A stretch of 64,000 bases of DNA, from the NCBI RefSeq assembly GCF_013177655.1, contig NZ_CP035946.1, forward strand, positions 1,798,001 through 1,862,000, read 5' to 3'. Positions 55,166-64,000 of this stretch are shown piece after piece. The translations under genes and the position numbers were made by a program. How positions within the stretch are numbered: position 1 is the first letter of the stretch; each line of letters opens with the position of its first letter. The notes beneath the pieces are model-generated. The model was given only the letters and a program-made list of their open reading frames with translations, searched no databases and had not been told where the DNA came from. This stretch comes from Campylobacter canadensis. Its GTDB lineage: Bacteria > Campylobacterota > Campylobacteria > Campylobacterales > Campylobacteraceae.

Positions 55166-56646
55166 TTTGTATCCTTTCTAAGCTGTTTAAACAATGCAGC
55201 TCCCATAATAAAAAGCAAATACACGAAAATAAAACCAGTAAAAGAACCCATAGCCTTAATTCCTTCAATTTTTCCTGTAACAACTACCGCAAAAGAAACT
55301 AAAGCAATAATTATGCACCAAAAGGCTGCTTTAAATTTATTTTCACTTTTTGCATCATCACTAGTCATAATGCCTAAAGATATTGCCGCTGAAGTTATTG
55401 TTGTAATAACAAAGGAAATAAATAAAAAAACTGTTATTATTTGAGTGAGTTTTGAAAATGGAAAATCTTGCAAAATTCTATAAATAGTGCCTTCGTAATT
55501 GCTTGAATTTGCCATTGCAACAATTTCTTTACTCATTTGCACCTCATCAAGCAAACCATAACCAGAAAATACACTAAACCAAACAACCATAAAACCAGTA
55601 GGAATCATAATTGAGCATAAAATAAATTCTTTTAGCGTTCTTCCTCTTGATATTTTTGCTAAAAACACTCCTACAAATGGCGTCCAAGTAATCCACCAAA
55701 CAATGTAAGCTAAAGGATACCAAACAAGCCAATCTCTACTTTTAAAAATATACAAATTAAAGCTATGTGATATTGTTTTTGTAATAACTTCGCCTATTGA
55801 AGTAACAATAACGCTTATAAAATAATGCGTTGGTCCGCTAATAAAAACAAATAAAAGTAAAATTATAGAAATTATCATTGTCCAATCGCCTAAAATCTTC
55901 ATTCCCTTAGAAATAGGTAAAATAGAAGCTAGTGTAAAGGCTAAAGATAAGCATATTAATATTATTATTTTGTAAAAATCAGAGCTAAAATCAGTATCAA
56001 AAATAATCTTTAAACCACTACTTACTTGACCTACCGCCATAGCAACACTAGCACTAACGCTAAGTGCAATGCTAATTATTGCACCTAAAATAATTATTTT
56101 TGATATAGGCTTAGTAAAAATTCTATTTTTAAAGGCTATTTCAACACAAGCTTGTGGAGCAAAAGCCCCATTGTGTCTATAAGCAAAATATGCAATTATA
56201 ATCCCACCAAAAGTATATAAAGCCCAAGCAGGCAAGCCCCACACAAATAAGCTTATACTCATAGCATTTTGCATTGCTTCTTGTTGGTCGTAATTTCCAT
56301 TAATACCAATAGGAGAAGTTTGATAATGCCACAAAGCTTCCAATGGTCCGTAAAATACAATTCCAACCCCAATACCAGCTGTAAAAAGCATACTCATCCA
56401 AGAAAAGGTTGAATATTCAGGCTCATGAGAAGATAATTTAATTTTTCCATATTTAGAAAAAGCAATGAACAAGCCTAAAACTAAGGCTAAAAGCGGAAGC
56501 CACAATATAAACCAATCAAAACTAACATAAAAAAATGTAGTAACCATAATTACAAAATTCGTTAGTTCTTTGGGATAAATAATAGAGATAATTGCTATAA
56601 CTAAAACAAAGGGGGCGGATATTTTAAATAAATTACTCTTTTTCAT
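55162..56646 (-). CDS. BCCT-family betaine/carnitine/choline transporter
   Basis: 494 residues, 12 membrane helices. Hallmarks: FTAGIGVGIVFYGPLEALWHY (sodium-site helix, glycine-rich as in BetP) and IVWWITWTPFVGVFLAKISRGRTL, holding the Trp box that cages trimethylammonium substrates. C-terminus is short, lacking the long osmosensing tail of BetP. First gene of the three-gene unit with the 49-residue protein and the acyltransferase; partner enzyme suggests carnitine or choline as substrate. Confidence 0.9.
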   Translation of the reverse strand: MKKSNLFKISAPFVLVIAIISIIYPKELTNFVIMVTTFFYVSFDWFILWLPLLALVLGLFIAFSKYGKIKLSSHEPEYSTFSWMSMLFTAGIGVGIVFYGPLEALWHYQTSPIGINGNYDQQEAMQNAMSISLFVWGLPAWALYTFGGIIIAYFAYRHNGAFAPQACVEIAFKNRIFTKPISKIIILGAIISIALSVSASVAMAVGQVSSGLKIIFDTDFSSDFYKIIILICLSLAFTLASILPISKGMKILGDWTMIISIILLLFVFISGPTHYFISVIVTSIGEVITKTISHSFNLYIFKSRDWLVWYPLAYIVWWITWTPFVGVFLAKISRGRTLKEFILCSIMIPTGFMVVWFSVFSGYGLLDEVQMSKEIVAMANSSNYEGTIYRILQDFPFSKLTQIITVFLFISFVITTITSAAISLGIMTSDDAKSENKFKAAFWCIIIALVSFAVVVTGKIEGIKAMGSFTGFIFVYLLFIMGAALFKQLRKDTK

Positions 56647-56715
56647 TTTAAACTCCTAAATGATTATTTTTATCAAATATTGTAGTTTAAAATGCTTAGT
56701 TAAAAATTATGAAGA

Positions 56716-56739
56716 AAAAGCCTAAGTTAATAGGCTTTT
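56716..56739 (-). terminator. Terminator after ahpC
   Basis: AAAAGCCTA (56716-56724) pairs with TAGGCTTTT (56731-56739); the minus strand continues with a T run. Confidence 0.85.
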
Positions 56740-56745
56740 AAGAAA

Positions 56746-57342
56746 TTATAGTTTGTCGCTATTGTTTGCTAGATAATCAGCTACACCTTTTGGGTCTGCT
56801 TTCATAGCTTTTTCACCTTTATGCCAACCAGCTGGGCAAACTTCACCATGCTCGTTTGTAAATAGCATTGTATCTACCATTCTAATCATTTCATCAATGT
56901 TTCTTCCTAGTGGTAAATCGTTAATTACTGCGTGTCTTACTGTACCATCTTTGTCTAATAAGAATGAACCTCTAAGAGCTACTGCTTCATCAAATAATAC
57001 ATCAAAACCTCTTGCGATATCTTTTGTTAAATCAGCTACAAGTGGGAATTGTACATTACCAATACCACCTTGATTTACTGGAGTGTTTTTCCATGCAAAA
57101 TGGCAAAATTCGTTATCGCCACTAATTCCGATTACATTAATTCCTCTTTCTTGGAAATCTTTAAATCTTTTGTCAAAAGCAATAATTTCACTTGGGCATA
57201 CAAAGGTAAAATCTTTTGGATAAAAGAATACTACTGTTCCGTTTTTACCCATATTTTTGTATAGGTTGAAATTATTTTCTATTGTATTGTTTCCTAATAC
57301 AGCTGGAGCTGTAAAATCTGGTGCTTTTTTTGTTACTAACAT
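56746..57342 (-). CDS. ahpC: Alkyl hydroperoxide reductase (2-Cys peroxiredoxin)
   Basis: 198 residues: peroxidatic Cys in YPKDFTFVCPSEIIAF, resolving Cys in GEVCPAGWHKGEKAM, and GGIGNVQFPLVADL with the GGLG-type loop (GGIG), a feature of sensitive peroxiredoxins. Reduces peroxides using thioredoxin-type donors; no ahpF, as in Campylobacter. GGAG upstream fixes the start. Confidence 0.97.
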   Translation of the reverse strand: MLVTKKAPDFTAPAVLGNNTIENNFNLYKNMGKNGTVVFFYPKDFTFVCPSEIIAFDKRFKDFQERGINVIGISGDNEFCHFAWKNTPVNQGGIGNVQFPLVADLTKDIARGFDVLFDEAVALRGSFLLDKDGTVRHAVINDLPLGRNIDEMIRMVDTMLFTNEHGEVCPAGWHKGEKAMKADPKGVADYLANNSDKL

Positions 57343-57480
57343 TTTTGTCTCCTTAAATAATAATTTTTATTAACAAACAAATTATAAAAATTACAGTTAA
57401 TAATTTGGTTAATAAAAAGAATATTTTTATCCTAATTAAAAAATTGTATTATAAAACAAATTGTTTAAAAAGGAAAGTTT

Positions 57481-57903
57481 ATGTTAAGTGTAGAAAATAT
57501 TTTAAAAGCAAAAATAACTGAAATAATCTCAAATGATGTAAGTGCTATTTTAAAATGCCAAGTTGAAAGCAAATTCTTTTTTGTTTTACTATCTAAACAT
57601 ATTTTAGATGAGTTAAGATTAAAAAAAGATGATACTTCATATTTAATTTTTAATGCTTTAGATGTTGTGCTTTCTAAAAATGAATGTGCTACAAGAATTG
57701 CTTGTGAAAATGAATTTAATGGCAAAATAACGCAAATTCAAAACACAAATTCTTTTAGCTTAATTACAGTATTATGCAATAACTTTGAGATTAAAGTTCA
57801 ATGCAGTTTGCAAAAAGCTAAGCAAATGAATTTAAATATTGCCGATAATGTAAATGTATTAATTAATGCTAATAATATTTTACTTGGTATAAATGATGGC
57901 TAA
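57481..57903 (+). CDS. Two-TOBE-domain (molbindin-like) protein
   Basis: 140 residues made of two similar halves, each a TOBE-like beta domain: LSVENILKAKITEIISNDVS to DVVLSK, and NEFNGKITQIQNTNSFSLIT to NNILLGIND. Such di-domains bind molybdate or tungstate, or form the regulatory part of ModE. There is no DNA-binding domain. With moaC in the genome, a role in molybdate handling is plausible. Ends overlap the neighbouring DUF4105 remnant by 4 bases on the other strand. Confidence 0.6.
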   Translation: MLSVENILKAKITEIISNDVSAILKCQVESKFFFVLLSKHILDELRLKKDDTSYLIFNALDVVLSKNECATRIACENEFNGKITQIQNTNSFSLITVLCNNFEIKVQCSLQKAKQMNLNIADNVNVLINANNILLGINDG

Positions 57904-59752
57904 AAATAAAATCTAAAAGAGCTTAAAAATCTATTTTTTTGATATTTTGAGATTTTATAATCTAAAAAAATATCAAAATTTCTTGCAATTTGTCTTTGGA
58001 ATTTAATATAAATATCATCATCTTGCATTTTATTTTTATAAAAATTTCTTTCATAAAGCAAAGAAAAGGTGTTAGTGTTTTTAAAATAAGAAAAAATAAA
58101 AGAATTATCAAAACTCAAATTATTTTTAAAAGCTTTAGTGCCTAATAAATAAGCAAATAAATAATTATTGCTAATCTTAGCTAAACCTAATTTTAATTTT
58201 AAATTTATTTTATTTTGAGATAAAATATCACCATAATCTAAAGAAAAAGAATAAGATAAAGGATAAAAAAGCATATTAAAATCACTCAAGCTAGTAATTG
58301 ATAGTAAAGAAAATTCATCAATTTTTAATGAGTTATGATTAATTTTAAAAGAACTTTTAAAAAACTCAATTGTATTGCCCTTTGTAAAAGCATAATTATT
58401 TTCAAAGATATCGTGCATTGCAGGACGCAAAGAAAGGTGTAAGTAGTTTTGTCCTTGATGTAAAAAACCATACGAAATTCTACTTTGATAATTTGTATTT
58501 AATATGCTTATTTGCTCTTTTGCTCTTTTTAATTTTTCTTTTTTAGTCTTGGAAAGATTTAAAGATATATTGTGTGTAGTCTTTTTATAAGTTTCAATAT
58601 CAAGCTTTTTTTTGCTTGCATAATACATACTAAGTTCATTTGCAAGAGCTAAAACTTTATAATTATTGCTTATTATTTCATTGTTTAATGCAATTTTTTT
58701 TGCTATTTTTACATCTTTTATGCTTAAATCATCACTTAAAGCTAAAATAGTATTTGCCCTACTTGCTCTAAAAGAATATTTAGTAAGTAATTTATTTTTA
58801 TTCATTGAATGCAAGGTTTGTAATAAAAAACACTAATAAAAAAATCCTTTCTTAAATCTAAATCTTTTTTAGCATTTTCAAGCAACCACAAAATATTGTA
58901 TGAGCAATTATTGCTTAAAAATAAATAAGAAGAAGAGCTATCTTTTAGCTCCCAAAAATGCTTTAACAATCTTTCAAGCTCTATTTTAGTAAGTTTTAAA
59001 TCATATTCATATAAATCTCTATTTTCGTTATCTTTATAGCTTTTAATCATATCATAATAAGCTCTTATTGAATACTTACCTAAATATCCACCAAATAAAC
59101 CTTTATACATAAGCACAAAAGGATTTTGCTTATTTTCATCAACATCAGCAGCAAAATTAATCGCATAAGATAATAATTTATTATTACTAGCATCATTAAA
59201 AAGTAAAAAAGTATGCCCAAACATTGAAGCAGGAGAATTTATATACGAAGACGCAAATACAATACTAGCGGAATTAATATTTAAATAATCTTTTAATTTA
59301 TTAAAATCACTACAATTTAAGCTTAAAAGATTAGTTAAATTCAATTTTTTTTCTAAAAACTCCTTTCTTAATGCAAAACGACAAATAGCATGTAAATTAT
59401 CATTGCTGTAATCAAAAATTAAAGCACTTTGTTTATTTATATTTTTAATCTTTTTATTTTTATAAAAATCTTTTTTTATGTATAAGGCAAATAAAGTTGC
59501 TAACAGTTCTTCCTTTGCATCTTTATTGGTGTTTGAATAAAAGAATTTATTTATTTTATAAACTTTTTTTTTCTTTTTCATCATAGACATTAAAATATTC
59601 GTTATTAATCTGGCTTTTTTTATTATTAAAATGCAGTAAATTAAGCCATTCTTTATCTTTGTATAATTGTAGTTTTAAAGCCTTATTGCTAAGTTTTACA
59701 AACTCATCTTTGCTAATGTAAAGTAAAGAAAAATAATAAAAATACTTTTTTA
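57900..59752 (-). pseudogene. DUF4105 envelope protein, frameshifted
   Basis: Three frames together spell one DUF4105 (Lnb-type) protein. Near 59700-59575: ISKDEFVKLSNKALKLQLYK then WLNLLHFNN, which runs into a stop after a poly-A tract (59566-59580). Frame 59590-58802 continues with FYSNTNKDAKEELLATLFAL and SINSPASMFGHTFLLF-like sequence (YINSPASMFGHTFLLF), and the NNCSYN motif. A second shift near 58802-58814 leads to the C-terminal beta-rich part, ending FRFYF, like an outer-membrane barrel end. No ATG begins the first part. At least two frameshifts, so no full-length product. Confidence 0.75.
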
Positions 59753-60185
59753 AAGTATAGAAATCGCATCAACTATATTAGCACCTTGAGTATTTTTATC
59801 TTTATAAATTGCAATATAATTAGCTCTTAACTTTTCTTTAAATTCATCATTGTTTTGAATGTCTAAAAGAGCTAATAAGGTATCTAAATATTCTCCTTGA
59901 CCTAATGCAATTTCATTTGATAAAGCATCGGCATTTGCATTAGCAAAGTTAAGTGCTTTTTCATTGCTTACAAGTTCTGTTTTTTGACAATTAAGAGTTC
60001 CTGAGCTAATACCAAAGGTTTGATTAGCACTAGTTGAGTTAAATGTAGCTTGCAAAGCATATAAAATAGCATTATTTGGATTTTGAATAATCACACTACC
60101 TAAACCACAACCTGTTTGAGAATTTGCAGCAGCAAATCAAAAACTAGCTAAAATAGCTGAAAATAAAATCTTTTTCTTAACTTTT
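59750..60185 (-). pseudogene. DUF3015 protein, nonsense-mutated
   Basis: The open part (59750-60094) has DUF3015 features: LQATFNSTSANQTFGISSG, NEIALGQGEYLDTLLALL. In the same frame upstream are a signal peptide (KKKILFSAILASF), a TGA stop at 60139-60137 and then FAAANSQTGCGLGSVIIQNP. The start codon also seems lost (GTT AAG in place of ATG AAG). The gene would be DUF3015 with a Sec signal; it is directly upstream of the DUF4105 remnant, so both decayed together. Confidence 0.75.
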
Positions 60186-60306
60186 CTCTTTTTTTAAAAA
60201 AAACTTATTATATATTTACTAATTAATATCTTTGTAAGAAATTTTATTACACAAATTATATTTACTAAATTAGATTACATTCTATTTTTAATAAAAAAGG
60301 ATTTTT

Positions 60307-61473
60307 ATGTTTAAATACTACGCATTAATTACAACTTTAGCTTTTGCAAGCAGCATTGCCCCGCTTTCAACTGATATGTATTTACCAGCCTTAAGCTTGG
60401 TTGAAAACGACTTTGACACAAGTGCTTTTTATACCCAGCTTTCGCTTACAAGTTTTTTTTGTGCCTTTGCTTTTGGACAATTAATTTATGGTCCTTTAAG
60501 CGATGCTTATGGTAGAAAAAAGCCCTTAATTATTGGTTTAATTTTATTTATTATTTCTAGTATTATTTGCATTAGTGTTGAAAATATTTATATTTTTATT
60601 TTATGCAGATTTTTACAAGCTCTTGGTGGATGTGCTGGGGTTGTAATAGCAAGAGCAATAGTAAATGATTTATTTGATAGCAAAAAAGCACTTAGCGTAT
60701 TTGCGATAATGATGGTTATAAGTTCTTTAGCCCCTATGCTTTCTCCTAGTTTTGGAGGATTGTTATTAAAATTCTTTTCTTGGCATAGTATTTTTATTTG
60801 CTTATTTGTTTTAGGAATAATTTTGCTTTTAATGGTCTTTTTATTTTTAGATGAAAGCTTAAAAAGCAAAAGTGAATTTTCTTTACGACAAAGTTTTACA
60901 AACTATAAAATAGTATTAAATGATAAAATCTTTTTAAGCTGTGTTTTACTAGCTTCTTTTGCTATTTCTTCAATGTTTGCTTATATTACAAGCTCTTCTT
61001 TTATTTTTATTAAAGAATTTAATTTAAGCGAACAAGCTTATGCGATTTTGTTTGGAGCTAATGCTCTTGGTTTTGTTATTTTTGCAAATATAAACGCATA
61101 TTTAGCAAAGAAAATTCAAATACAAAAACTATTAAGCTATGCAGTAAAAATTATGTTTTTAGCAAGTATTTTAATGCTTATTGTAGCAAGTTTAAAAATA
61201 TTTATTTTATTTGAAATGGCTCTTTTTGTTTCTTTAGCTATGCTTGGTTTTATCATGCCTAATACAACAGTTATTGCTATGCAAAGATTTAAAGCCTTAT
61301 CAGGAAGTGCTAGTGCTTTAATTGGCGCTATACAATTTGCTTTTGCTACCTTTGTATCATTTTTAGTAGGTTTTTTACAAGCAAATAGTGCAATTGCTTT
61401 AGCAAGCGTAGTGATAATTTGTATGCTTTTAGCAAATATTATTTTTACTCTTGCTTTTAAAAATAATAATTAG
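60307..61473 (+). CDS. Bcr/CflA-family drug/metabolite exporter
   Basis: 388 residues, 12 helices. LSTDMYLPALSLVENDF, GQLIYGPLSDAYGRKKPLI and LCRFLQALGGCAGVVIARAIVND are diagnostic of the DHA1 Bcr/CflA group. It exports drugs or small metabolites by proton antiport. Monocistronic, convergent with infA. Confidence 0.9.
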   Translation: MFKYYALITTLAFASSIAPLSTDMYLPALSLVENDFDTSAFYTQLSLTSFFCAFAFGQLIYGPLSDAYGRKKPLIIGLILFIISSIICISVENIYIFILCRFLQALGGCAGVVIARAIVNDLFDSKKALSVFAIMMVISSLAPMLSPSFGGLLLKFFSWHSIFICLFVLGIILLLMVFLFLDESLKSKSEFSLRQSFTNYKIVLNDKIFLSCVLLASFAISSMFAYITSSSFIFIKEFNLSEQAYAILFGANALGFVIFANINAYLAKKIQIQKLLSYAVKIMFLASILMLIVASLKIFILFEMALFVSLAMLGFIMPNTTVIAMQRFKALSGSASALIGAIQFAFATFVSFLVGFLQANSAIALASVVIICMLLANIIFTLAFKNNN

Positions 61474-61495
61474 AGCTTATTTTACTCTAATTATT
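61465..61495. terminator. Bidirectional terminator
   Basis: AATAATTAGAG pairs with CTCTAATTATT across a 9-base loop, between the exporter and infA. Confidence 0.8.
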
Positions 61496-61709
61496 TATGT
61501 CTATAAGTAATGCGACCTTTATCAAGGCTATAAGGCGTAAGTTCAACTTTAACCCTATCGCCAGGCATAATTTTAATATAGTGCATTCTCATCTTACCTG
61601 CGATATGGCATAAAACAATATGTTTATTATCAAGTTCTACCTTAAAAGTTGCATTTGGTAATGCTTCAATTACATTTCCATCTATTTCTATTACATCATC
61701 TTTTGCCAT
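61491..61709 (-). CDS. infA: Translation initiation factor IF-1
   Basis: 72 residues, full IF-1: [39 protein letters not shown] and GRITYRHK. S1-like OB fold, binds the ribosomal A site. Follows map by 14 bases. Confidence 0.98.
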   Translation of the reverse strand: MAKDDVIEIDGNVIEALPNATFKVELDNKHIVLCHIAGKMRMHYIKIMPGDRVKVELTPYSLDKGRITYRHK

Positions 61710-61723
61710 TTTTACTCCTTTCT

Positions 61724-62479
61724 TTAAATTGATAAAATTTCTGCTTTATTGTTTATAATTGCAACACAATGTTCATAATGTGCAGTATTTAAACCATCAT
61801 AACACTGCGTCTCCCAATCTCCACGAACATTTTTAGGACGACCATCTTTTTGACAAATCATAGGTTCAATACAAAATACCATTCCATTTTTTATTTTTGG
61901 ACCTCCTTTTGCATTATCTCCTGCTGATAAATAGTTTGGAATTTCAGGCTCTGCGTGTGGTTTTTTGCCAATTCCATGACCGCAAAAACCAAGCAAGGGT
62001 GTAAAACCTGCTTTTGTAATATAATCTTGTAAAATTTTACTAAGTTCTTTAAATCTCATTCCTTCTTTAATATTATCAATCGCATTTAGCAATGCTCCTT
62101 TTGCACAAGAGATTAATTCTTCATCTTTTTTACTAATTTTTCCTATGCCAAAAGTTCTTGCTGCATCACCATAATATCCATCAATAATAGTGCCAACATC
62201 ACAACCTAAAATATCGCCTTCTTTTAAAATCCTATCATCAGGAATTCCGTGAATGCAAGTTTGATTTAAACTAAGACAAATTGCACCTGGAAAACCATAA
62301 AGACCTTTAAATGCACATTTTGCATTGTGGCTTAAAATAAATTCTTCAGCCATTTTATCAACCTGCTTTAAGCTCATACCTACTTTTGTGTTTTGCTCTA
62401 AAAAATCAAGCGTCTTTGCTACAAGTTCATTTGCTTTTCTTATTTTTTCAATTTGTTCTAATTTGTATATATCTATCAT
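61724..62479 (-). CDS. map: Methionine aminopeptidase type I
   Basis: 251 residues. Metal ligands present in order: Asp in [18 protein letters not shown], His in [17 protein letters not shown], Glu in [10 protein letters not shown] and the final Glu in [10 protein letters not shown]. Removes initiator Met. Overlaps the small membrane protein gene by 4 bases. Confidence 0.96.
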   Translation of the reverse strand: MIDIYKLEQIEKIRKANELVAKTLDFLEQNTKVGMSLKQVDKMAEEFILSHNAKCAFKGLYGFPGAICLSLNQTCIHGIPDDRILKEGDILGCDVGTIIDGYYGDAARTFGIGKISKKDEELISCAKGALLNAIDNIKEGMRFKELSKILQDYITKAGFTPLLGFCGHGIGKKPHAEPEIPNYLSAGDNAKGGPKIKNGMVFCIEPMICQKDGRPKNVRGDWETQCYDGLNTAHYEHCVAIINNKAEILSI

Positions 62480-62769
62480 TCGTTCTCCTTTGAAACTTTA
62501 TACCCTAAAAAAACTAAAAATAAAGCCATTATAATTTGTAAAATATGCTCACTTTTATTACTTAAATTTGTTTGTAAATATATGCCGTTAAACATAAAAA
62601 TAAATGCCCCCGTGTAAATTAATAATTTACTTAAAAAACCTGTTTTTGCAAACCTAGTGCAAGGGCAATAATGTGATAATCTTTCTATTTTTTCACTTTT
62701 ACTTGAATTTGCTTTAAAAAACCAAGCCATTAGACCAAAGAAAGTAAGCACACTAAGAATTATTAGCAT
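62476..62769 (-). CDS. Small membrane protein, unknown function
   Basis: 97 residues, three hydrophobic segments (residues 1-18, ~48-65, ~76-90) and a Cys pair in SHYCPCTRF. No family recognised. Coupled to both map (4-base overlap) and the upstream metallo-hydrolase (17-base overlap). Confidence 0.65.
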   Translation of the reverse strand: MLIILSVLTFFGLMAWFFKANSSKSEKIERLSHYCPCTRFAKTGFLSKLLIYTGAFIFMFNGIYLQTNLSNKSEHILQIIMALFLVFLGYKVSKENE

Positions 62770-63361
62770 TAATATACCTTATCCAAGAATCAAGATGAAG
62801 CTTTTCATCGCTTGTATTTGTGCTAATTCCGTGACCTGGATATAAAATAAAATTATCTTTTAAATTCTTTGCTTTATTTAAGCTATTAATCATAGCCTTT
62901 GCATCAGAGTAAGGAAAATCCCATCTACCAATGCTTTTATAAAATAAAAAATCTCCACTAAAATAGCAATTTTCAAACTCAATTATACTACAACCTGGAG
63001 TATGCCCTGCAAAATGATGAAAAGTAAATTCAAGCTCGTCAAATATTAATTTTTCTTTATCTTGTACGGCTTTTGCATATTTTGAATGCTTTTTAAAACC
63101 TTTAGAAAAATTATCATCAAGCATAAAAATATCATCGCTAGGGCAATAAATTTCACAATTGAAATATTCTTTTACATCTAAATTATCCCACACATGGTCA
63201 TAATGCCCATGAGTGTTTAAAATGGCTGCAAGTTTTGTGCAATGTTGTTTAATAAAATCTAAAGCTTTATAACCTGGGTCAATTACAACATCTACATTTT
63301 TACCTTTAACAATATAACAATTTGTCTCATAAACTCCACACGCTTGTTTAATTATGTTCAT
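62753..63361 (-). CDS. MBL-fold metallo-hydrolase (glyoxalase II-like)
   Basis: 202 residues: first zinc motif NTHGHYDHVWDN, then FHHFAGHTPGCSIIEF, YFSGDFLFYKSIGRWDFP and the final His in YPGHGISTN. This is the short glyoxalase II/YcbL-like type found in C. jejuni. Substrate unproven. Overlaps murI by 14 bases. Confidence 0.85.
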   Translation of the reverse strand: MNIIKQACGVYETNCYIVKGKNVDVVIDPGYKALDFIKQHCTKLAAILNTHGHYDHVWDNLDVKEYFNCEIYCPSDDIFMLDDNFSKGFKKHSKYAKAVQDKEKLIFDELEFTFHHFAGHTPGCSIIEFENCYFSGDFLFYKSIGRWDFPYSDAKAMINSLNKAKNLKDNFILYPGHGISTNTSDEKLHLDSWIRYINANNS

Positions 63362-64000
63362 TTTGCATCCTTAAAAATTGTTCTTTTATGCTATTTGCAC
63401 TACTTAAAAAATCTATTTTAAGCTCTTTTGCTGAATTTATTTTTTCTTTTAAGTCTTTTACTAATAATTTTGCTGGGTCAATTAAATTAGCCTGTGGAAA
63501 ATATTTTGCAAATTCTTTATGTAAAAAAGGATAATGCGTGCAAGCAAAAAGTATGTTTTCATAATCTTTTTTTACAAAATATTTTGGCATAAGCTCGTAT
63601 GCTTTTTGCTTATTTGCTTCTTCTACTAAAGAAGCAAATTCAACTGGCGCTATAATATTAGCATTTATATTCGCATCAAAACAAGCCTTTTGATAAAGAC
63701 CTGAATTTAAAGTTGCTTGAGTGCAAAGAATTAAGCTTGAATTGTTTAATTTTTTTATTGCCTTTATCGTATAATCACTTATAAAAATCAATGGAATTTT
63801 GCTTTTTAATTCATCTTTTATAGTACAAGCAGTATTACAAGCTATTATTATAAAATCAAATTCTTTTTTGTTTAAAAAATCTAAAGAATCTTGACAAATC
63901 TTAATAAGTTCTGTTTTGTTTTTATTTCCAAAGGGCATATTTTTATTATCTGCATAGTAAAAAATTTCATTTTTTAAATTATTTTTTATTATTTCAAATA
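63348..64000 (-). CDS. murI: Glutamate racemase (5' end beyond window)
   Basis: The frame is open to the window edge. It includes IFYYADNKNMPFGNK (the family YxxDxxxxPYG region), the first catalytic Cys in IIACNTACTIKDEL, and the second in ILFACTHYPFLHKEF. Makes D-glutamate for peptidoglycan. The ATG at 63938 is internal; about 25-30 N-terminal residues should lie beyond 64000. First visible gene of the murI, hydrolase, membrane protein, map, infA series. Confidence 0.92.
   Translation of the reverse strand, partial: FEIIKNNLKNEIFYYADNKNMPFGNKNKTELIKICQDSLDFLNKKEFDFIIIACNTACTIKDELKSKIPLIFISDYTIKAIKKLNNSSLILCTQATLNSGLYQKACFDANINANIIAPVEFASLVEEANKQKAYELMPKYFVKKDYENILFACTHYPFLHKEFAKYFPQANLIDPAKLLVKDLKEKINSAKELKIDFLSSANSIKEQFLRMQNEHN

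Overview
The window is a very AT-rich piece of an epsilonproteobacterial (Campylobacterota) chromosome, almost certainly Campylobacter. Several gene blocks keep the order I remember from the C. jejuni/lari group: moaC with an acidic protein and an MHS transporter; nifU-nifS; hom to rpmE followed by a tRNA cluster; katA with an ankyrin gene; nth-peb4-fba with a MotA/MotB-like pair; and single-copy pycA, pycB, dld, ahpC, infA, map and murI. Long poly-G tracts, the usual Campylobacter contingency loci, occur six times. I do not commit to a species.

Layout. 1-3560: the edge of a repeated rRNA promoter region, two truncated Mu-like phage genes, a small periplasmic DUF1090 gene and about 1.4 kb of decayed repetitive DNA. 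3566-7370: 5S and 23S rRNA (minus strand) with their own promoter; the 23S carries an intervening sequence in helix 45. 7614-12239: a pseudopilin-like gene with an odd N-terminus, then a lyase/transporter/isomerase cassette behind a poly-G promoter. 12433-14367: tRNA-Ala and 16S rRNA with a separate promoter. The rRNA operon is therefore split, and the catabolic cassette sits in the gap. 14600-18340: a decayed prophage ending at tRNA-Arg (integrase and antirepressor remnants, one HTH gene, two very short hydrophobic ORFs). 18433-30925: mostly minus-strand housekeeping genes plus a tandem pair of GGDEF-like membrane proteins. 31019-31373: Lys-Glu-Val-Asp tRNA cluster.

31515-43850: MATE exporter, catalase, ankyrin protein, a WYL regulator behind a poly-G promoter, D-lactate dehydrogenase, the two pyruvate carboxylase subunits and a phase-variable glycosyltransferase. 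44195-48818: MotB/MotA-like pair, fructose-bisphosphate aldolase, PEB4 and endonuclease III. 48778-53447: ComEC-like protein and an S6-type serine protease autotransporter. 53469-56646: the most unusual locus, a translationally coupled trio of BCCT transporter, a 49-residue membrane protein and a carnitine/choline O-acyltransferase homologue, a family rare in bacteria. 56746-64000: peroxiredoxin, a TOBE protein, two decaying envelope genes, a Bcr/CflA exporter, infA, map, a metallo-hydrolase and the 3' part of murI.

How the parts fit. Central metabolism (D-lactate to pyruvate, pyruvate to oxaloacetate, aldolase, Fe-S assembly) and oxidative stress defence (KatA, AhpC) are ordinary for a microaerophile living on organic acids. 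Accessory functions (poly-G regulated lyase cassette, WYL regulator, glycosyltransferase, autotransporter, carnitine/choline locus) look like host-interaction and nutrient-scavenging traits. All function calls are from motif reading; no database search was run.
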